Source of the DNA: Aphrocallistes beatrix
Taxonomy: Eukaryota > Porifera > Hexactinellida > Sceptrulophora > Aphrocallistidae
DNA: 64,000 nucleotides
Assembly (NCBI GenBank): GCA_963281255.1
Contig: OY725506.1
Span: 248,001-312,000, forward strand
Direction: 5' to 3'
The notes beneath the pieces were generated by a model. It saw only the letters and a list, made by a program, of their open reading frames with translations, was not told the DNA's origin and searched no databases. This document shows positions 1-12,632 of the stretch, one piece after another; within the stretch, counting starts at the first letter, position 1, and the number at the start of each line of letters is the position of its first letter. Made by a program: the position numbers and the translations under genes.

Positions 1-30
1 GACTTCCTTACACTGATTTTCCTCTTTTAG

Positions 31-305
31 GAGATCCCTTATTTGGCACTGGTTCAACCCGTCTAAGCACGATTCGTGTTCTCCGCGGGTTATCCTGGGA
101 GGAAGTGCTGCAAAGACTTCCACAGGACGATACGGAGGCCGAAAACGAGGGTATCTACCTGAGTTTGAAGGCGCAGCATGGGAAGTATTACTGTTTGTTA
201 GTTCTAGCGACGACAGACCCTGGCGCTTTCGTTGTCTATCGTCCGAATATTGGACGAGTCAATGCTCTGATGAGATCTTCTGATTTACAGCAGACTTACA
301 GAAAG
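31..305 (+). CDS. sbno: SBNO (strawberry notch) homologue, penultimate exon
   Basis: This internal exon belongs to a strawberry notch homologue, a nuclear DExD/H-type helicase-like transcription co-regulator. It starts after a TTTTAG acceptor at 25-30 with two bases completing a split codon, and ends with codon AAG before a GTTTGT donor at 306 (phase 0). The peptide contains RGLSWEE, ENEGIYLSLK and VVYRPNIGR, matching the SBNO C-terminal region (RGLSWEEA..., FLVYRPNTGK in vertebrate SBNO as I remember it). The helicase core lies upstream of the window. The next exon is 51 kb away at 51416. Recognition of the family is firm. SBNO1 and SBNO2 cannot be told apart in a non-vertebrate. Confidence 0.88.
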
Positions 306-695
306 GTTTGTATCTTTATTTGTTTATTTTTAAAGTTTGTATCTTTATTTATTTATTTTTAATTTCGTCGCGTTTTAGGATGTTTGTCTTCAAAAATAGA
401 AACTCCCAAGCCCCACAAATCTAAATATAGTGTCATTTATTATAACAAAACGACTGAAAATGTTGTGAAATATTATATTTTGATGATTTCTAAGTCATCA
501 TCATAAGGTAGAGCTGTAGTTCTGGGATGGACAACTTCTTCATATCTTGGGGGGTATTCTGGGATTGGGTATTGTCCCCAAGGAGTGCCACCTTCCACAC
601 CTATAAAACAAAGCTGGTTCAAAGATATATGATCTTCTTAAACCACGAGAAAGTAATTCAGACTTCGATCGGTGTTTTTATTTCTAATCCATGGT

Positions 696-1016
696 TTATT
701 TGTATGTAAAATTGTATATACGTATTTGTAAAGACTCACTTTGTTGCAATCTAAACGGTCTCGTTTGCATTGCTGTTGGTTGCTGATAAATTGCTCGGCT
801 ATTCAACTCAGATTGTTGTTCTCTACTTCTCCTTCTCCTTCTCCTCCTATCTCTTGCTGCTGCCTCCTGATTTTCTCTCTTTTCCAATTTTATTTTTTCC
901 CTTTTGTTGATGCAAAATTTTAGAATAGAACAAATAATACTGCAAATACAACAAGTCAATAACAGACACAACACAGGCGCACCTATTATGTACGCTATTG
1001 ATGGTATCTCAACCAT
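696..1016 (-). CDS. STM1, small single-pass membrane protein, function unknown
   Basis: Single-exon frame of 106 aa starting at ATG 1016. Residues about 8-34 are a very hydrophobic, Cys-rich segment (CLLLTCCICSIICSILKFC) that can span a membrane. It is followed by a strongly basic region with a run of eight arginines (about residues 57-64) and a Gln/Ser-rich tail. There is no separate signal peptide, so it may be a signal-anchor protein with a cytoplasmic basic tail. A TATA-like element (TATAAATA on the minus strand, near 1080) lies about 65 bp upstream. I do not recognise a family. The cysteines next to the membrane could be palmitoylated (inference). The opposite-strand frame here is a shadow. 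Confidence 0.5.
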   Translation of the reverse strand: MVEIPSIAYIIGAPVLCLLLTCCICSIICSILKFCINKREKIKLEKRENQEAAARDRRRRRRRSREQQSELNSRAIYQQPTAMQTRPFRLQQSESLQIRIYNFTYK

Positions 1017-1504
1017 TTCAACACTTTTCTAACACCTTTAATTATTTTATTTTCGATTTAGATCTTAGTTTGTGGGCTATTTATAATAGCATTATTGTCA
1101 CTTGAAAAGAACCAAATGTATGTCACTAATAAATGAATGAGAATAAAAACACAGCCAACATTATAAATAAATAAATAATTCCGCTTTTAGATCAGTTCAA
1201 TTCTATATTTAGATACCCATTCATTTTCATTTGTTTTCAAATCAAATCTTGTCCTACGTGCTAATTACATAGTTACAGTCTTTTGCATCACTGTGTGTCC
1301 TTTCTGAAATATTTATAATGGCGATACACCATACTGACTTCACCACCAAATTAACAGATAAAGTTTCCATATATTAGTATGCCTAACAATGTTCATTTTG
1401 CAGACCTCAACTTTCCACTAAATCTAGTGGCCATCACTTTCATATAGGCTCAGTCATATATAATAAAGCCTAGCTTGTTTCAAATCATTGAATTTACTCT
1501 GAAG

Positions 1505-1816
1505 ATGGATAAGTTTGCCAAATTGTCTGTTTTTCTTTCGCTTTTCGTGAGTGTCGTTTTAGCCGATGCGGATAACGGAATTTGCCTCGTCTGTTACTTC
1601 ACCTATTTCGTGCTACCGATTATAATCCTGGCGATCTTGATCGCACTTCCCACGATCTGCATATGTGTCTACTTCAAGTTTTTCTACAGAAAGAGTTATT
1701 GGAAAGAAAGTCCCCAAGCGAATACCGTCGAACTGAGTCCTGCCAAACTGGAAGCTGGTCCGCCCGCTTATGACGAGTCTACGGATGACAGGAAAACTTT
1801 GATTGAGGGTAAATAA
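1505..1816 (+). CDS. STM2, small type I membrane protein with PPxY tail
   Basis: Single-exon gene of 103 aa. I start it at ATG 1505, which begins a good signal peptide (residues 1-19, ending VVLADA). An upstream in-frame codon is less likely because TATATAATAA at about 1457 sets transcription near 1480. After a very short Cys-containing ectodomain there is a transmembrane helix (about residues 31-55). A basic stop-transfer stretch follows, then an acidic tail with GPPAYDES. PPxY motifs bind WW domains, for example in Nedd4-type ubiquitin ligases (established). The layout of signal, tiny ectodomain, TM and tail recurs in other genes of this intron. The specific function is unknown. Confidence 0.65.
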   Translation: MDKFAKLSVFLSLFVSVVLADADNGICLVCYFTYFVLPIIILAILIALPTICICVYFKFFYRKSYWKESPQANTVELSPAKLEAGPPAYDESTDDRKTLIEGK

Positions 1817-2251
1817 CTGAAACTTTGAAAGCTTGTTTCTTTGGATTTGTTTTCTTTTCAGTATTTGTTTGTTTGTTTGTTTTAAACCCCATCTCTAGTA
1901 TTGAGCGGATAATTCTATCTGTCAATATTCTTAAATACACAACTTTAACATTACCCATGGTTGTTGTTGAGATTTTGTTTCTGTTCATGTTATTCACCAT
2001 CAGCTGATTAAATTTATTTTTAGCTGGTTACTCTGATTTATTATTAGCACACACATTTCGTGCTCGCCGTGGTCATAAAGTTCTATTTATAGTAACACTC
2101 CTAGGCAGGAATTACAGGAATAGCGTAACAAAGCGTGAGACAAGCAATTGAAGGCACCTTTTTCTCTCTTAAATTACTCGAAATAGTCTAGGAGTGTTGC
2201 TAACTCATTTCCGGTTGATTTATTTTGTGCGGGGAAACTTAATTATAAATA

Positions 2252-2404
2252 CAGTCGACTCCGCTTAATAAGGTCACATCGGTCGAGGACATTTTACCCC
2301 TATTAACCGAAAATATTTTGTATTAGCTTCTATGTGTGAAAGCTATTCTGATCCTACCAAAAGTGGCCCGATTAAACAGTGACCCTATTAAGCGGAGTCG
2401 ACTG
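2252..2404. mobile_element. MITE, TA target site, CAGTCGACTCCGCTTAAT ends (copy 1)
   Basis: Both ends carry the inverted repeat CAGTCGACTCCGC / GCGGAGTCGACTG and are flanked by TA dinucleotides (2250-2251, 2405-2406). This is typical of Tc1/mariner-type non-autonomous elements. A second copy with the same interior (TTTTGTATTAGCTTCTATG) lies at 56179-56333. The STM3 frame can be extended upstream through this element, but that extension is not coding. Confidence 0.8.
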
Positions 2405-2587
2405 TATCTCTCAGTGCTAAATCGGGATACTTTATTCATAATACTAGTACGTATGTATTCCTCAAGTTGTCGCACAGTGTTCTGTATCTATCGCCATCAT
2501 CTGTGTCAACACTATTCTTACCTGCCTATACTTACTGACATCACATCTCGCTATAAACATTACACCAATTCTCCCTACACACTTCAA

Positions 2588-2839
2588 ATGGCTTTCTTCA
2601 ACATTTACTTGTTTTCCACACTTCTATTTATCAACCTGGATGTAGTATGTGCTCAGACTCTTCAAGTGGGATATGTCCTCCTGTTGACATTTTCTGTCCT
2701 ATTTTGTGTCGCGATATCGCTATGTGTCTCGGCTATTGTGGTGTCGTATTTATGTGATGTCACTCGTAAACGGAGAATTAGAAATATTACAACTCCAGAA
2801 TCAAATATTTCGAATGAAACTACTCCAACGACGACATAA
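2588..2839 (+). CDS. STM3, small type I membrane protein
   Basis: Single-exon gene of 83 aa starting at ATG 2588, about 40 bp after a TATAAA box at 2551. The longer frame reaches back through a MITE and is rejected. Residues 1-22 look like a signal peptide ending VVCA. A transmembrane helix follows at about residues 28-54, then DVTRKRRIR as a basic stop-transfer, and a short Ser/Thr/Asn-rich tail ending TTPTTT. Same architecture as STM2 and STM8, but no obvious sequence identity. Family not recognised. Confidence 0.6.
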   Translation: MAFFNIYLFSTLLFINLDVVCAQTLQVGYVLLLTFSVLFCVAISLCVSAIVVSYLCDVTRKRRIRNITTPESNISNETTPTTT

Positions 2840-3998
2840 CTAACCACATAGTACATTAGAACATTTAACACTGTTTTTATTTCATTTATTCATTATACAA
2901 TCATATGTTTTCTGAGAAATCTACTCTTGTTTTTAATTAATAGAATTTACTTAGCTGTAATACTCTCGCATATTTAACTGCTGAAGAATCACATCGCAGT
3001 ATGGATGATTTAATCTACTAGGTATTTACTGATGTAGGAGAGGATCGATATTATTGATACAACTTGACTAACTTCTGTTAGGTTACTTCAAAAATGTTTG
3101 TCATAGGCGTAACTCCAGGGGTGTCAGGGGTAGCGTGCCACCCCAAATACGTTTTAAAATAAATCATCAGTGTTTTAGTAAATAATTAACCAATTATATA
3201 TCCACATTATAAACATATTCTTCTTTATAAATTAGAATCCATATCGACGAAAAAATTATAGAATTGGAGACATTCTTGGAGTGTCAGGGTAGCATGCCAC
3301 CCCGTCACGAAAGATTATGTTGACTTGGGGTACTACCCCAAGTACCTAGCCTCCTAACCTGCCCTCCCTTACCTCCACTAATTAGTACCTATCGGAACAC
3401 AATTAGTCGAAGATTTTCGATATATATATTCAAAAATCTCGCCACCCCAGCTAACCATGAAAAAATCTAAATAGTTACGCCTATGTTTGTCATTCTTCAG
3501 CTTAAACAGATGGAGGGGGTTTACTCCCTAGTGGAAAGATGACGCATCGTATCACTTTAATTCAGCCATAACTTAAATACCTTATTGATATCGAGTTGGT
3601 TATTAGCTTGGATAAACTCAAGTTTCTCATCTTAGTAATTTGTCATCATTCTTTCACACACTTAGCTGTTTACCTAAGTTGAGAACTTAAATGTGTTAAG
3701 AATTGAAACTCAAATGCTGCTGATTGTTCACGAGAAAACAAAGAAAAGAAAGTTGTTCGAATTTAAACCTGAGTGTTTGAATATGTTTGATATTTTGCTA
3801 AACATAAATAATTTAACAGTAAAGGCATTTTTCCATATTTAATTAGAGATTAACAACATATAGCATACTCATATAAATACAGATAATAATATATAGGTAT
3901 AGAGGTTACTGACTCAGGTTGTTATAAGCTCACAGAATCTATTTTTGTATTACAGTTAATGGGTGAATGATTCCATTCTAAATGTTGGAACCATTGTG
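2840..3998. other. Intergenic (nested), AT-rich, with one MITE
   Basis: No supported gene. It contains the inverted-repeat element at about 3104-3484. The rest is AT-rich and shows nothing coding. Confidence 0.6.
3104..3484. mobile_element. MITE with TAGGCGTAAC ends and a 9-bp target duplication
   Basis: The ends are TAGGCGTAACT and AGTTACGCCTA. The flanks read TGTTTGTCA on both sides, a 9-bp target-site duplication. The interior carries the G/C-rich words GTGTCAGGGGTAGC and GTGCCACCCC, repeated once. A 9-bp duplication suggests a Mutator-like (MULE) or related non-autonomous element. There is no coding capacity. Confidence 0.7.
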
Positions 3999-4217
3999 TT
4001 AGTAATCCCTGACTCTTTCGAATCCGTTTTCAACACCATACCGTCCTCTCCTCGAATCTACTAGTAGATTTGTAGTATCCAAACTCAAATTGGCCTCATT
4101 AATTCTCTTTCTAATGAAGTAAATAATAACAAGAATACAAACTGTAAAATGGATAAATAAAGACAATACAAAGATTGCCATAATGACTAAGAATATTACA
4201 AAATTTACACTGACCAT
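3999..4217 (-). CDS. STM4, small single-pass membrane protein
   Basis: Single-exon gene of 72 aa. I choose ATG 4217 over the upstream ATG at 4280 because a CTATAAAG box lies at about 4258, between them, and would place transcription start after 4280. A long hydrophobic segment (about residues 4-37) is followed by FIRKRIN as a basic stop-transfer and a polar tail with RRGR. It could be a signal-anchor or a cleaved signal plus helix. Family not recognised. Confidence 0.5.
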   Translation of the reverse strand: MVSVNFVIFLVIMAIFVLSLFIHFTVCILVIIYFIRKRINEANLSLDTTNLLVDSRRGRYGVENGFERVRDY

Positions 4218-4888
4218 TTGAGCAGTTATGTCAAACAGACTATTGAATTGAACTTTATAGTAAAAATGCCAAACTTCCATGAAGTAATCTGTAACTATTT
4301 TTAAAAACTTTTTACAATTAGTTTTGATTTTTTGAATGACGGAGTCAGTGAGAAATTAGCTGACATGAAGTCTTCTAATGTTTGTTTTGACAGAGTACTA
4401 GTCCTTAAGTGGATTTTTTATTGTACGCTAACTGAAAATAGGTACACGTAATAGCCGTTTTCAAGATATTTTGAATGGAGCAGCACTTGTCAAATGGTAG
4501 GCATATGCATGTTCTGAGATTATTAGGTTTATTTGATAATGGAGAAACCCTAGTGTATTCCTAATTGAAGTCCATCATGCAATTGAAGATAATTAAGTCC
4601 GTTTAGTTAGTTTAGTTTGAGACAGTAAAATAAATCCCAAATATTTTAATAATCAGTAAAAATACCCTTCCATCCGATATCTATGTTTGAGTAACCTTAA
4701 TAAACGTAGTTCAGTAAACTTTCATGAGTTTTATCTGTATTTTATCTTTCAAAATATAATAATTTCTTATCCACAGAGCTCACAGCTTTTTAATACAATA
4801 TCAGTAAAATAAAACAGAAAACCAGTTCGTTCTAACATTAATTTGTCACACACAGACAATGCACTTTATGATCGTGTATGACAGGATA

Positions 4889-5287
4889 CTACGTGTTAAC
4901 TGCACTATGCATAACTTCATAGTAAACTCCCTTCTTATTCCCATTCCTCTGCTCCTGTACCTTCGTTAGCACCAGGACTGGAGCATAGGTATTCTCGTAT
5001 TTCGCGCCTTTCTCTAGATCTCTTCGTTTAGGCGGGATTGGCTTGAATATATTTCCGGGCAGCTTTGACATTTTCACGTAACGGTCATCTGAATCTGAAT
5101 CTGACCCCTTTTCTTTTGTGTCATTTGTTTCCTCATTTTGTTTTTGTTTATTATTCCGACGCGTCATAAGAAAACAACCCAAACACACACAACTCAACAC
5201 GAGTAAAGGCGTGCATACAATGATTAACGCTAGCGGAATGCCGACATAGCAAAAGTACGTGCAATCTCCAATAGGACTCGCTTCCAT
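4889..5287 (-). CDS. STM5, small Cys-rich single-pass membrane protein
   Basis: Single-exon gene of 132 aa from ATG 5287. A CTATAAAAG box lies near 5332, 45 bp upstream, and the longer frame begins at a GTG. A short N-terminus (MEASPIGDCTYFCYVG) leads into a hydrophobic helix (about residues 16-41) with four cysteines, then MTRRNNKQK. The cytoplasmic-type tail holds an acidic DSDSDD stretch, a KPIPPKRR proline/basic motif and tyrosines in ENTYAPV and VYYEVM that could be phosphorylated (inference). Family not recognised. Confidence 0.6.
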   Translation of the reverse strand: MEASPIGDCTYFCYVGIPLALIIVCTPLLVLSCVCLGCFLMTRRNNKQKQNEETNDTKEKGSDSDSDDRYVKMSKLPGNIFKPIPPKRRDLEKGAKYENTYAPVLVLTKVQEQRNGNKKGVYYEVMHSAVNT

Positions 5288-5323
5288 TCTGAAATTTGAA
5301 ATCTGTGCCAAAACCGATTTCAC

Positions 5324-6814
5324 TCTTCTTTTATAGCCGAAAAGTGCTGATTAACTTTATCATATGTTGTCACCAATGCTCATTGAATCATTATCATGTG
5401 AAGAGTCGATACGATTACTTACTGGAAAGTCTGAAAGTTTTCTGATTACCAGAATCGAAGAAGCCCGTAGCACTTCCTTTCATTAGCATATCTATCTCCA
5501 GCATCTGTTCTCTTATATGGCATGGTGGCTTCACACTCTGTCTGCAGTTTCTTGTATTAATCATAGGTTTTCCTTATATGGCATACAACAGTTGACGGTG
5601 TGAAATTTTAAGTCTTATTTCTAACGAAGCAATGATTCGTAATAGCTAGACATTTACACACAAGTCTTCTCTGTTTGTTTGTTTTATACTAATATGGTAA
5701 ATAGTTTGATGTATTTATTTTTTCTTTCTATATTTTTCAGTTAATTAATAATACTCCTCGTATGTAACATCAGTATTTATATGACTGTTTAATAGTATAC
5801 ATGATTCCTCTGAATAGAACATCCACACTAAAAGTTTGAACATAATACTAGTAGTATTGATGAGTTCTAATAATAGTAATTTTAGGAGCAAACACATTCT
5901 ATTACAAATTTTCGGTGCTATGATATTACTGAAAGTGAGGGGGAGCAATGAGGAGGCTAAGGGGGCACATCCCCCCTCCATCCCCTGCCACTGATCCAAT
6001 CAACTCTTGATCTCGACAATCAATTTGATTCTTAGTATCCATGGTACTTTACTCAATTTAATTTAGTTTAAGCATTCCTAAATTGGGAAACTAGACTTGA
6101 GACAATTGAGTGCAGTATTGGCTTCCTTTACAGCAATTGCTAAACCGTCTCAATATTTCTTAAAATGCAGTTGTCACTTTGAATGAATTAAACTTTTGTT
6201 CTTAGAATTATTGGGTTTCTATTTCAAGAAATTGGCGACTAATATTCTTAATTTGTTCCTTCGTATGTATTTGATACCGGTGTCAAATTATGAGAATTTA
6301 TTATATTGCTTCCTAAAACATGTTTAATCATTCAATCGATTTGCTGCAGGAGTTGTACTATTGTTGTGTCATGGTCTTGTGGAGCCATTCATGGTAGAGA
6401 GTTCACCAGGGATAATGAGAAGTCTTTTATTCCCGTTTAACCTTACTTATAGTGTAATAAGATTTTAATTGGATTTGTAGTAGCAATAGACTCTCTTTAA
6501 CGCGAACAAACGTCTCCGCGGAATTATCTCGCATTAGAAAATCTGAACATTGTTGATGTTTTTTATACGTTATACTTAGGTGTATGGAAATTATATTGAT
6601 ATTATGGCATATCTCTGGTCAGTTGTGTAACACCTTGTTTATCACATTTATACAAACACTCGGTGGTTGCAACAATTTCACACAGGAATGTCCACAGGAA
6701 TACTGCCAGGTTATTTCCTATGTGCCTATGTTATCCCAATTTGCTTACACCCTGTGTCATAAATATTAATTCCTGATTGATTCTTATCAATAACAAACAT
6801 GTAAAACAACAAAA
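5324..6814. other. Intergenic (nested), no supported gene
   Basis: AT-rich. At about 5935-5995 is a short G-rich then C-rich stretch (GAGGGGGAGCAATGAGGAGG), typical of a decayed transposon end. A 61-codon frame at 6584-6769 has no promoter-like or domain support, so I do not call it. Confidence 0.5.
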
Positions 6815-7147
6815 TCAATTGAATCCGTCATACTTTGGAGAATTGGTCTTCATATCTGTCCTCAAAGTGCTTTCTTCGTTACAATCGAGCTGATAGTTCG
6901 GCGCTAGAATGGTGGAGTTGTTTTGTTTCATCCGTATATCTTCAAATCTCTCCCCTGTAATCTCTCCCACATTCATTTCTACTGTTCTTAACGAGGTCAA
7001 TCGTTTTACACTTGTGTCTCCTCTTTTTAGTTTGTTTCGATAATCCTTGAGACAGTAACACACGAAAAATCCCAAAACGATTGAGCATAGTATTGCAATG
7101 ACAGTGATGGTTATAATTGGAGTGAGTACGGTTCTTAAATCCAACAT
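6815..7147 (-). CDS. STM6, small single-pass membrane protein
   Basis: Single-exon gene of 110 aa from ATG 7147, with TATATAAA on the minus strand at about 7205-7215 (60 bp upstream). A hydrophobic helix spans about residues 8-33 and ends VCYCLKDYRNKLKR, a Cys-containing juxtamembrane basic patch. The rest is a polar tail of about 70 residues. Like STM1, it lacks a separate signal peptide. Family not recognised. Confidence 0.55.
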   Translation of the reverse strand: MLDLRTVLTPIITITVIAILCSIVLGFFVCYCLKDYRNKLKRGDTSVKRLTSLRTVEMNVGEITGERFEDIRMKQNNSTILAPNYQLDCNEESTLRTDMKTNSPKYDGFN

Positions 7148-7675
7148 TTTAATCGAAAAGTTAACAAAATATTGCAGATGTTACAGCACTTATTATGTAT
7201 TTCGAGGTTTATATAGTTTATCAATTGTATTTGAAGCCAGTGCGAATTTCAATATTTAAAATCATAATACAATGGTTGTGTAGGCTCTAACTTTGGTTTT
7301 TAATTTGTCGAATTTCGTTAGACGAAACTTCCTTTGTCTTTGGTTATTCCAATTAAATGCTCTATTCAATACTACACAACCCACGATATCTCGTATCGAG
7401 TTATTTACTAGAAGTTCGCAGTATATTATACTATTATGCTGTGGTCTATTACCTTTGAGATGTGAGAGTATAATTATGGAAAATTGTTAATAGTATACTA
7501 AATGCTGCAAATCCATATATGGAAACTATCAAATCGAATAAGAGTAGAATCCAATCGTTTCGGTTGCATGCATTTGCTCCTTAGTTACGATCTGGTCTAG
7601 CTGGTATTTTCTCAGTACCGCTCTCTAGAAGATAAAAATAGATTCAATGATTTGTTTGTATGCTAGTATGAATCC

Positions 7676-8270
7676 TCAATTGATCTCACTAATCCGCCTT
7701 GTGCATAACATACCTATTGCATCCTTTGGAAACCCTGAATATACCCAACACGCATCCTCCAGTTCATCTTCTAAGTCAATCTTCACACCTTTCTCTACTG
7801 AACCCAGCCTAGGTGCTCGCTTCCCGAAAATTCCAAACTTCTTTTTCTGCTTCTGTTTCTGCTTCTTCATATTCTGTCGAGGGATGACATCTTCAGAAGT
7901 AACACTCAGGGATATTGGAGTATCTTCAGTCGGTTCTGTTGAACGTACTTCTTCTATAGTCTCCTTGATATCCTCTGCGACTCCAACAGCTTGATCTACG
8001 AATTCTTAATTAAATATTTCGGTAATGAGGAAATGGGTCGACTTTTCGAAGAAGGAAGTAGTTCGAATTGCAGATTTAGGAAATAGTTCGCTTTTTATCA
8101 TTAGGATTAATCGGTTTTTATGTGAACTATTTCCTTTTTGGAAAGTCGAACTATTTCCACCATACCAAATATTTCCTATAAATTTAAACCGTACTTAAAT
8201 GCTCACCAACTATTTCACACCTTTGTTCCAGCCCATCGGCCAAATCAGCTGAGATGTCCACGACACCTCA
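7676..8270 (-). pseudogene. GZ0, 5'-truncated remnant of the GZ gene family
   Basis: The terminal exon 8004-7676 is open, beginning in phase 1 after TTAATTAAG. It encodes EFVDQAVGVAEDIKET, then KKQKQKQKKKFGIFGKRAP, parallel to the last exon of GZ2-GZ4. Upstream, 8270-8207 matches only the end of a middle exon (ADLADGL followed by EIVG, GTGAGC donor). It is cut off at a CACAGTAT word where the repeated unit carrying GZ1 begins. No first exon is present, and a MITE (8021-8166) sits in the intron. It is most likely a broken gene whose 5' part was replaced during tandem duplication. Confidence 0.6.
8021..8166. mobile_element. MITE, 9-bp target duplication AAATATTTC (copy 1)
   Basis: The element begins GGTAATGAGGAAATGG and ends CTATTTCCACCATACC. 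It is flanked on both sides by AAATATTTC (8012-8020 and 8167-8175). It is the same family as the element in the RpS8 intron at 53825-53970, which has its own 9-bp duplication. The interior repeats the word AAATAGTTCGACTTT. Confidence 0.85.
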
Positions 8271-8493
8271 CAGTATACAGGGGTATGCTACGTATATTAA
8301 TATGTTAATGTATTGTGTTTAATTGGTTGAACTGAGCATATACATACAAAATGGTAAAATTTCAACAATTCTGAATGTGCATGCAAAGTAATACTAAGAT
8401 TGCAAATCAAAATTCAATTGAGTGAGGAGTTGTATCTCTCAGGAGCATGCATGTAGTCCTTAGTTACAACTGCAATCTCCTCTTTTGAATCTT

Positions 8494-9289
8494 TTAATCA
8501 TCCTCTCCTCCTGTTCCGCTATCCACACCATCCTTCACTGTATTTGCGACGTGTGTCATACCAATTATTTCAGTTGCTTGATCCAATCCATCAGCGGTGT
8601 CATCAGCAAAGTCAACCACCTCTTCAATCCCATCAATGCCTTCCGTAGCCATATCACCAGCTGCCAGACCCAGTTTAACAGCTCCCAGCCCTAATTTAGT
8701 CCCAATCTTAGCCACATTCATTCCCATCTTGATGTTCTCTTTCTTCTTCTCCTGTTTCTCCAATTCCTCTTGAGAGAGAACTATTTTAGGTTTGACAGCT
8801 TTCGGTTTGGGTTCTTTCCCTTCGTTTCTCGCATCGTTCAAAGCCGCAGCTTTATCCACTCCTTTATCCACGACCGAATCTAAATGAAGATTTTCCATTA
8901 AAGCTTAAATATTAAATTTATAAAATAGCGCCCAAATCCTAAGGAAAGCTAAATTTTTGGTATAATCGAGAATATTTTTGACAAAACTTTTGCCTCTTTC
9001 TATTAATCAAACTTCAAAGATGACTCGATTCATTTGAAAAAAATTATTATTATTATGTCTTAAAATTGTATATTTGCAACTTACCAACAACTCCTGTGTC
9101 CTTATTAATCTCATCTGCTTGATCGATGGTATTCGAAATTGTGTCGCACATCTCTCCACCAGGAAGACCTCCGAGTGATAGACCCAGCTTAACCGCGCCT
9201 AATCCCGCTATCCCGCCCAATTTTGCTAGTTTTAGTCCGGCCTTTAGTCCAGCTTTTATTTTATTGTTTTCCGGAGCTGCTGATGCCAT
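8494..9289 (-). CDS. GZ1, Gly/Lys amphipathic-repeat protein (two-exon, fused form)
   Basis: Exons 9289-9085 and 8879-8494, joined in phase 1 (GTAAGT donor, ATTTAG acceptor), give 196 aa. Exon 1 encodes a Lys/Gly amphipathic stretch (KAGLKAGLKLAKLGG...GAVKLGLSLGG). Exon 2 has a charged EEKQEKKK-type linker and a second such stretch (VAKIGTKLGLGAVKLGL), then an acidic helix ending in EII. The reading frame passes straight through the position used as a donor in GZ2 (here GTATGA). It continues into a tail (VANTVKDGVD...GGEDD) homologous to the end of the last exon of other copies. A deletion therefore appears to have fused exon 2 to the C-terminal tail. No signal peptide and no recognised domain. 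Confidence 0.65.
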
Positions 9290-9938
9290 TTGTTTGTCTG
9301 TTTTGTTTCGCTGCTTTATGGAAGAGTTGAATGTTATCTTCTCTCTGATTTTTGTCTTTTTATATTGAATTTTCGCTCTGTTCGTTATATTAACGATCTT
9401 GCCTTGTTCCAATTTCTGATGATTTGTCTCAAAGTTAAGTAATTATTAATGGAGCATTGCTGACTAGCTTGCACTTTTGATACTAATTTTAGTTCAATAT
9501 GTATATCCAATATTGTTTGATACTAATTTTAGTACTACACGTATATCCAATATATTTTAGTGCTCTCATCTAACTCACATTAATTACCTAAATCGTTTGT
9601 AACTAATGATTGTTTTGTTCGGCGATGTTATTTATATTTACAATTGTCTCTATGAAATTTGAGAACATTTGTTGTACAGTCGACCCTTTTGATTGGACAA
9701 CTTTATTCTAGCATAAAGGAATTCCAATTTCCGGAGTCAACAGTATTGGGATTTAAATGGTAGAATTGATCAAATTAAAGTTATGGGAGAGTAATGTATC
9801 CTTACTTATTCAATGACGCGGCACTGCTATGCAATTTCTTAATAGTGCATGTAATTGTAGTAGCCATATTTGATACTAATTTTAGCTTTATCTACCGTAC
9901 CTTACTTAAAGAAATAACTGTGAAACACGTAACTTTAC

Positions 9939-10200
9939 TCAAGCATACGTTTGTCTGACCAAACGAATGTTTGAATTCGAGACTTTGATATTATAGCTCA
10001 CATTCTCTCCCATCTTCGTTTCTATGCGGGGCACTTGATCAACTAGAGGGAATCTGTACCTCCTGCATGAAACTCTGCATTTGCATTGGATACTCTCCTT
10101 GTCCGCTCCAAATCCGATTTTGGATCCAAATTTAGCTACTTTCGCTCCCTTTTTAAACAGCTGTTTCTCCAATTCTTCTTGGGGAGAGGGCTTTTGTTCA
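9939..10200 (-). pseudogene. Relic of a GZ middle exon
   Basis: The minus strand reads QEELEKQ, then KKGAKVAKFGSKIGFGA, matching the middle-exon core of the GZ genes. It then degenerates into unrelated sequence (a word encoding CKCRVSCRRY). Similar decayed blocks, sharing the word CTCACATTCTCTCCCATCTT, occur at about 13500-13690 and 19070-19260. They mark the same position in three of the four duplicated units. Confidence 0.55.
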
Positions 10201-10686
10201 GTATATCGAGGCGTTCATTAATAACCCACCTATACCAGGAATGTGTTGCGTCATTTCCTGTTTAAGCCATTTGGGCGGGGAAGTCATATAAATTTAGGGA
10301 TCCAGAGATTTTGTTTCGCTTATTTAAATGGCCTGGTGGTTCAATCGGTTTATTGGGACATCTATTTATAGTATACACTTGCAATTAGTTATGTTATGAT
10401 GTAATAATATTCCAATCTATTATTATCACTACCAACTCAGTTTAAACCTAACAACAATTCACAGTATGCAGGGGTATGTTTATGTTATATTCCTCTCTGT
10501 TGCAAATGTATTGTTTAATTGGTTGAACTGAGCATATACATACAAAATGGTAAAATTTCAACAATTATGAGTGTGCATGCAAAATAATACTAAGATTGCA
10601 AATCAAAATTCAATTGAGTGAGGAGTTGTATCTCTCAAGAACATACATGTAGTCCTTAGTTACAACTGCTATCTCTTTTGAAACTT

Positions 10687-12632
<1,946 letters not shown>

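Noticed and set aside
2336-2587. N-terminal extension of STM3
   Set aside because: Runs through a MITE and past the TATA box. The ATG at 2588 begins a proper signal peptide.
6584-6769. 61-codon + strand ORF starting with a hydrophobic run
   Set aside because: No TATA box at the usual distance, no clear helix plus basic patch, and no paralogue. Length is compatible with chance.
7293-7490. 65-codon + strand ORF
   Set aside because: Starts at a non-ATG codon in promoter-side sequence of STM6 and has random-looking composition.
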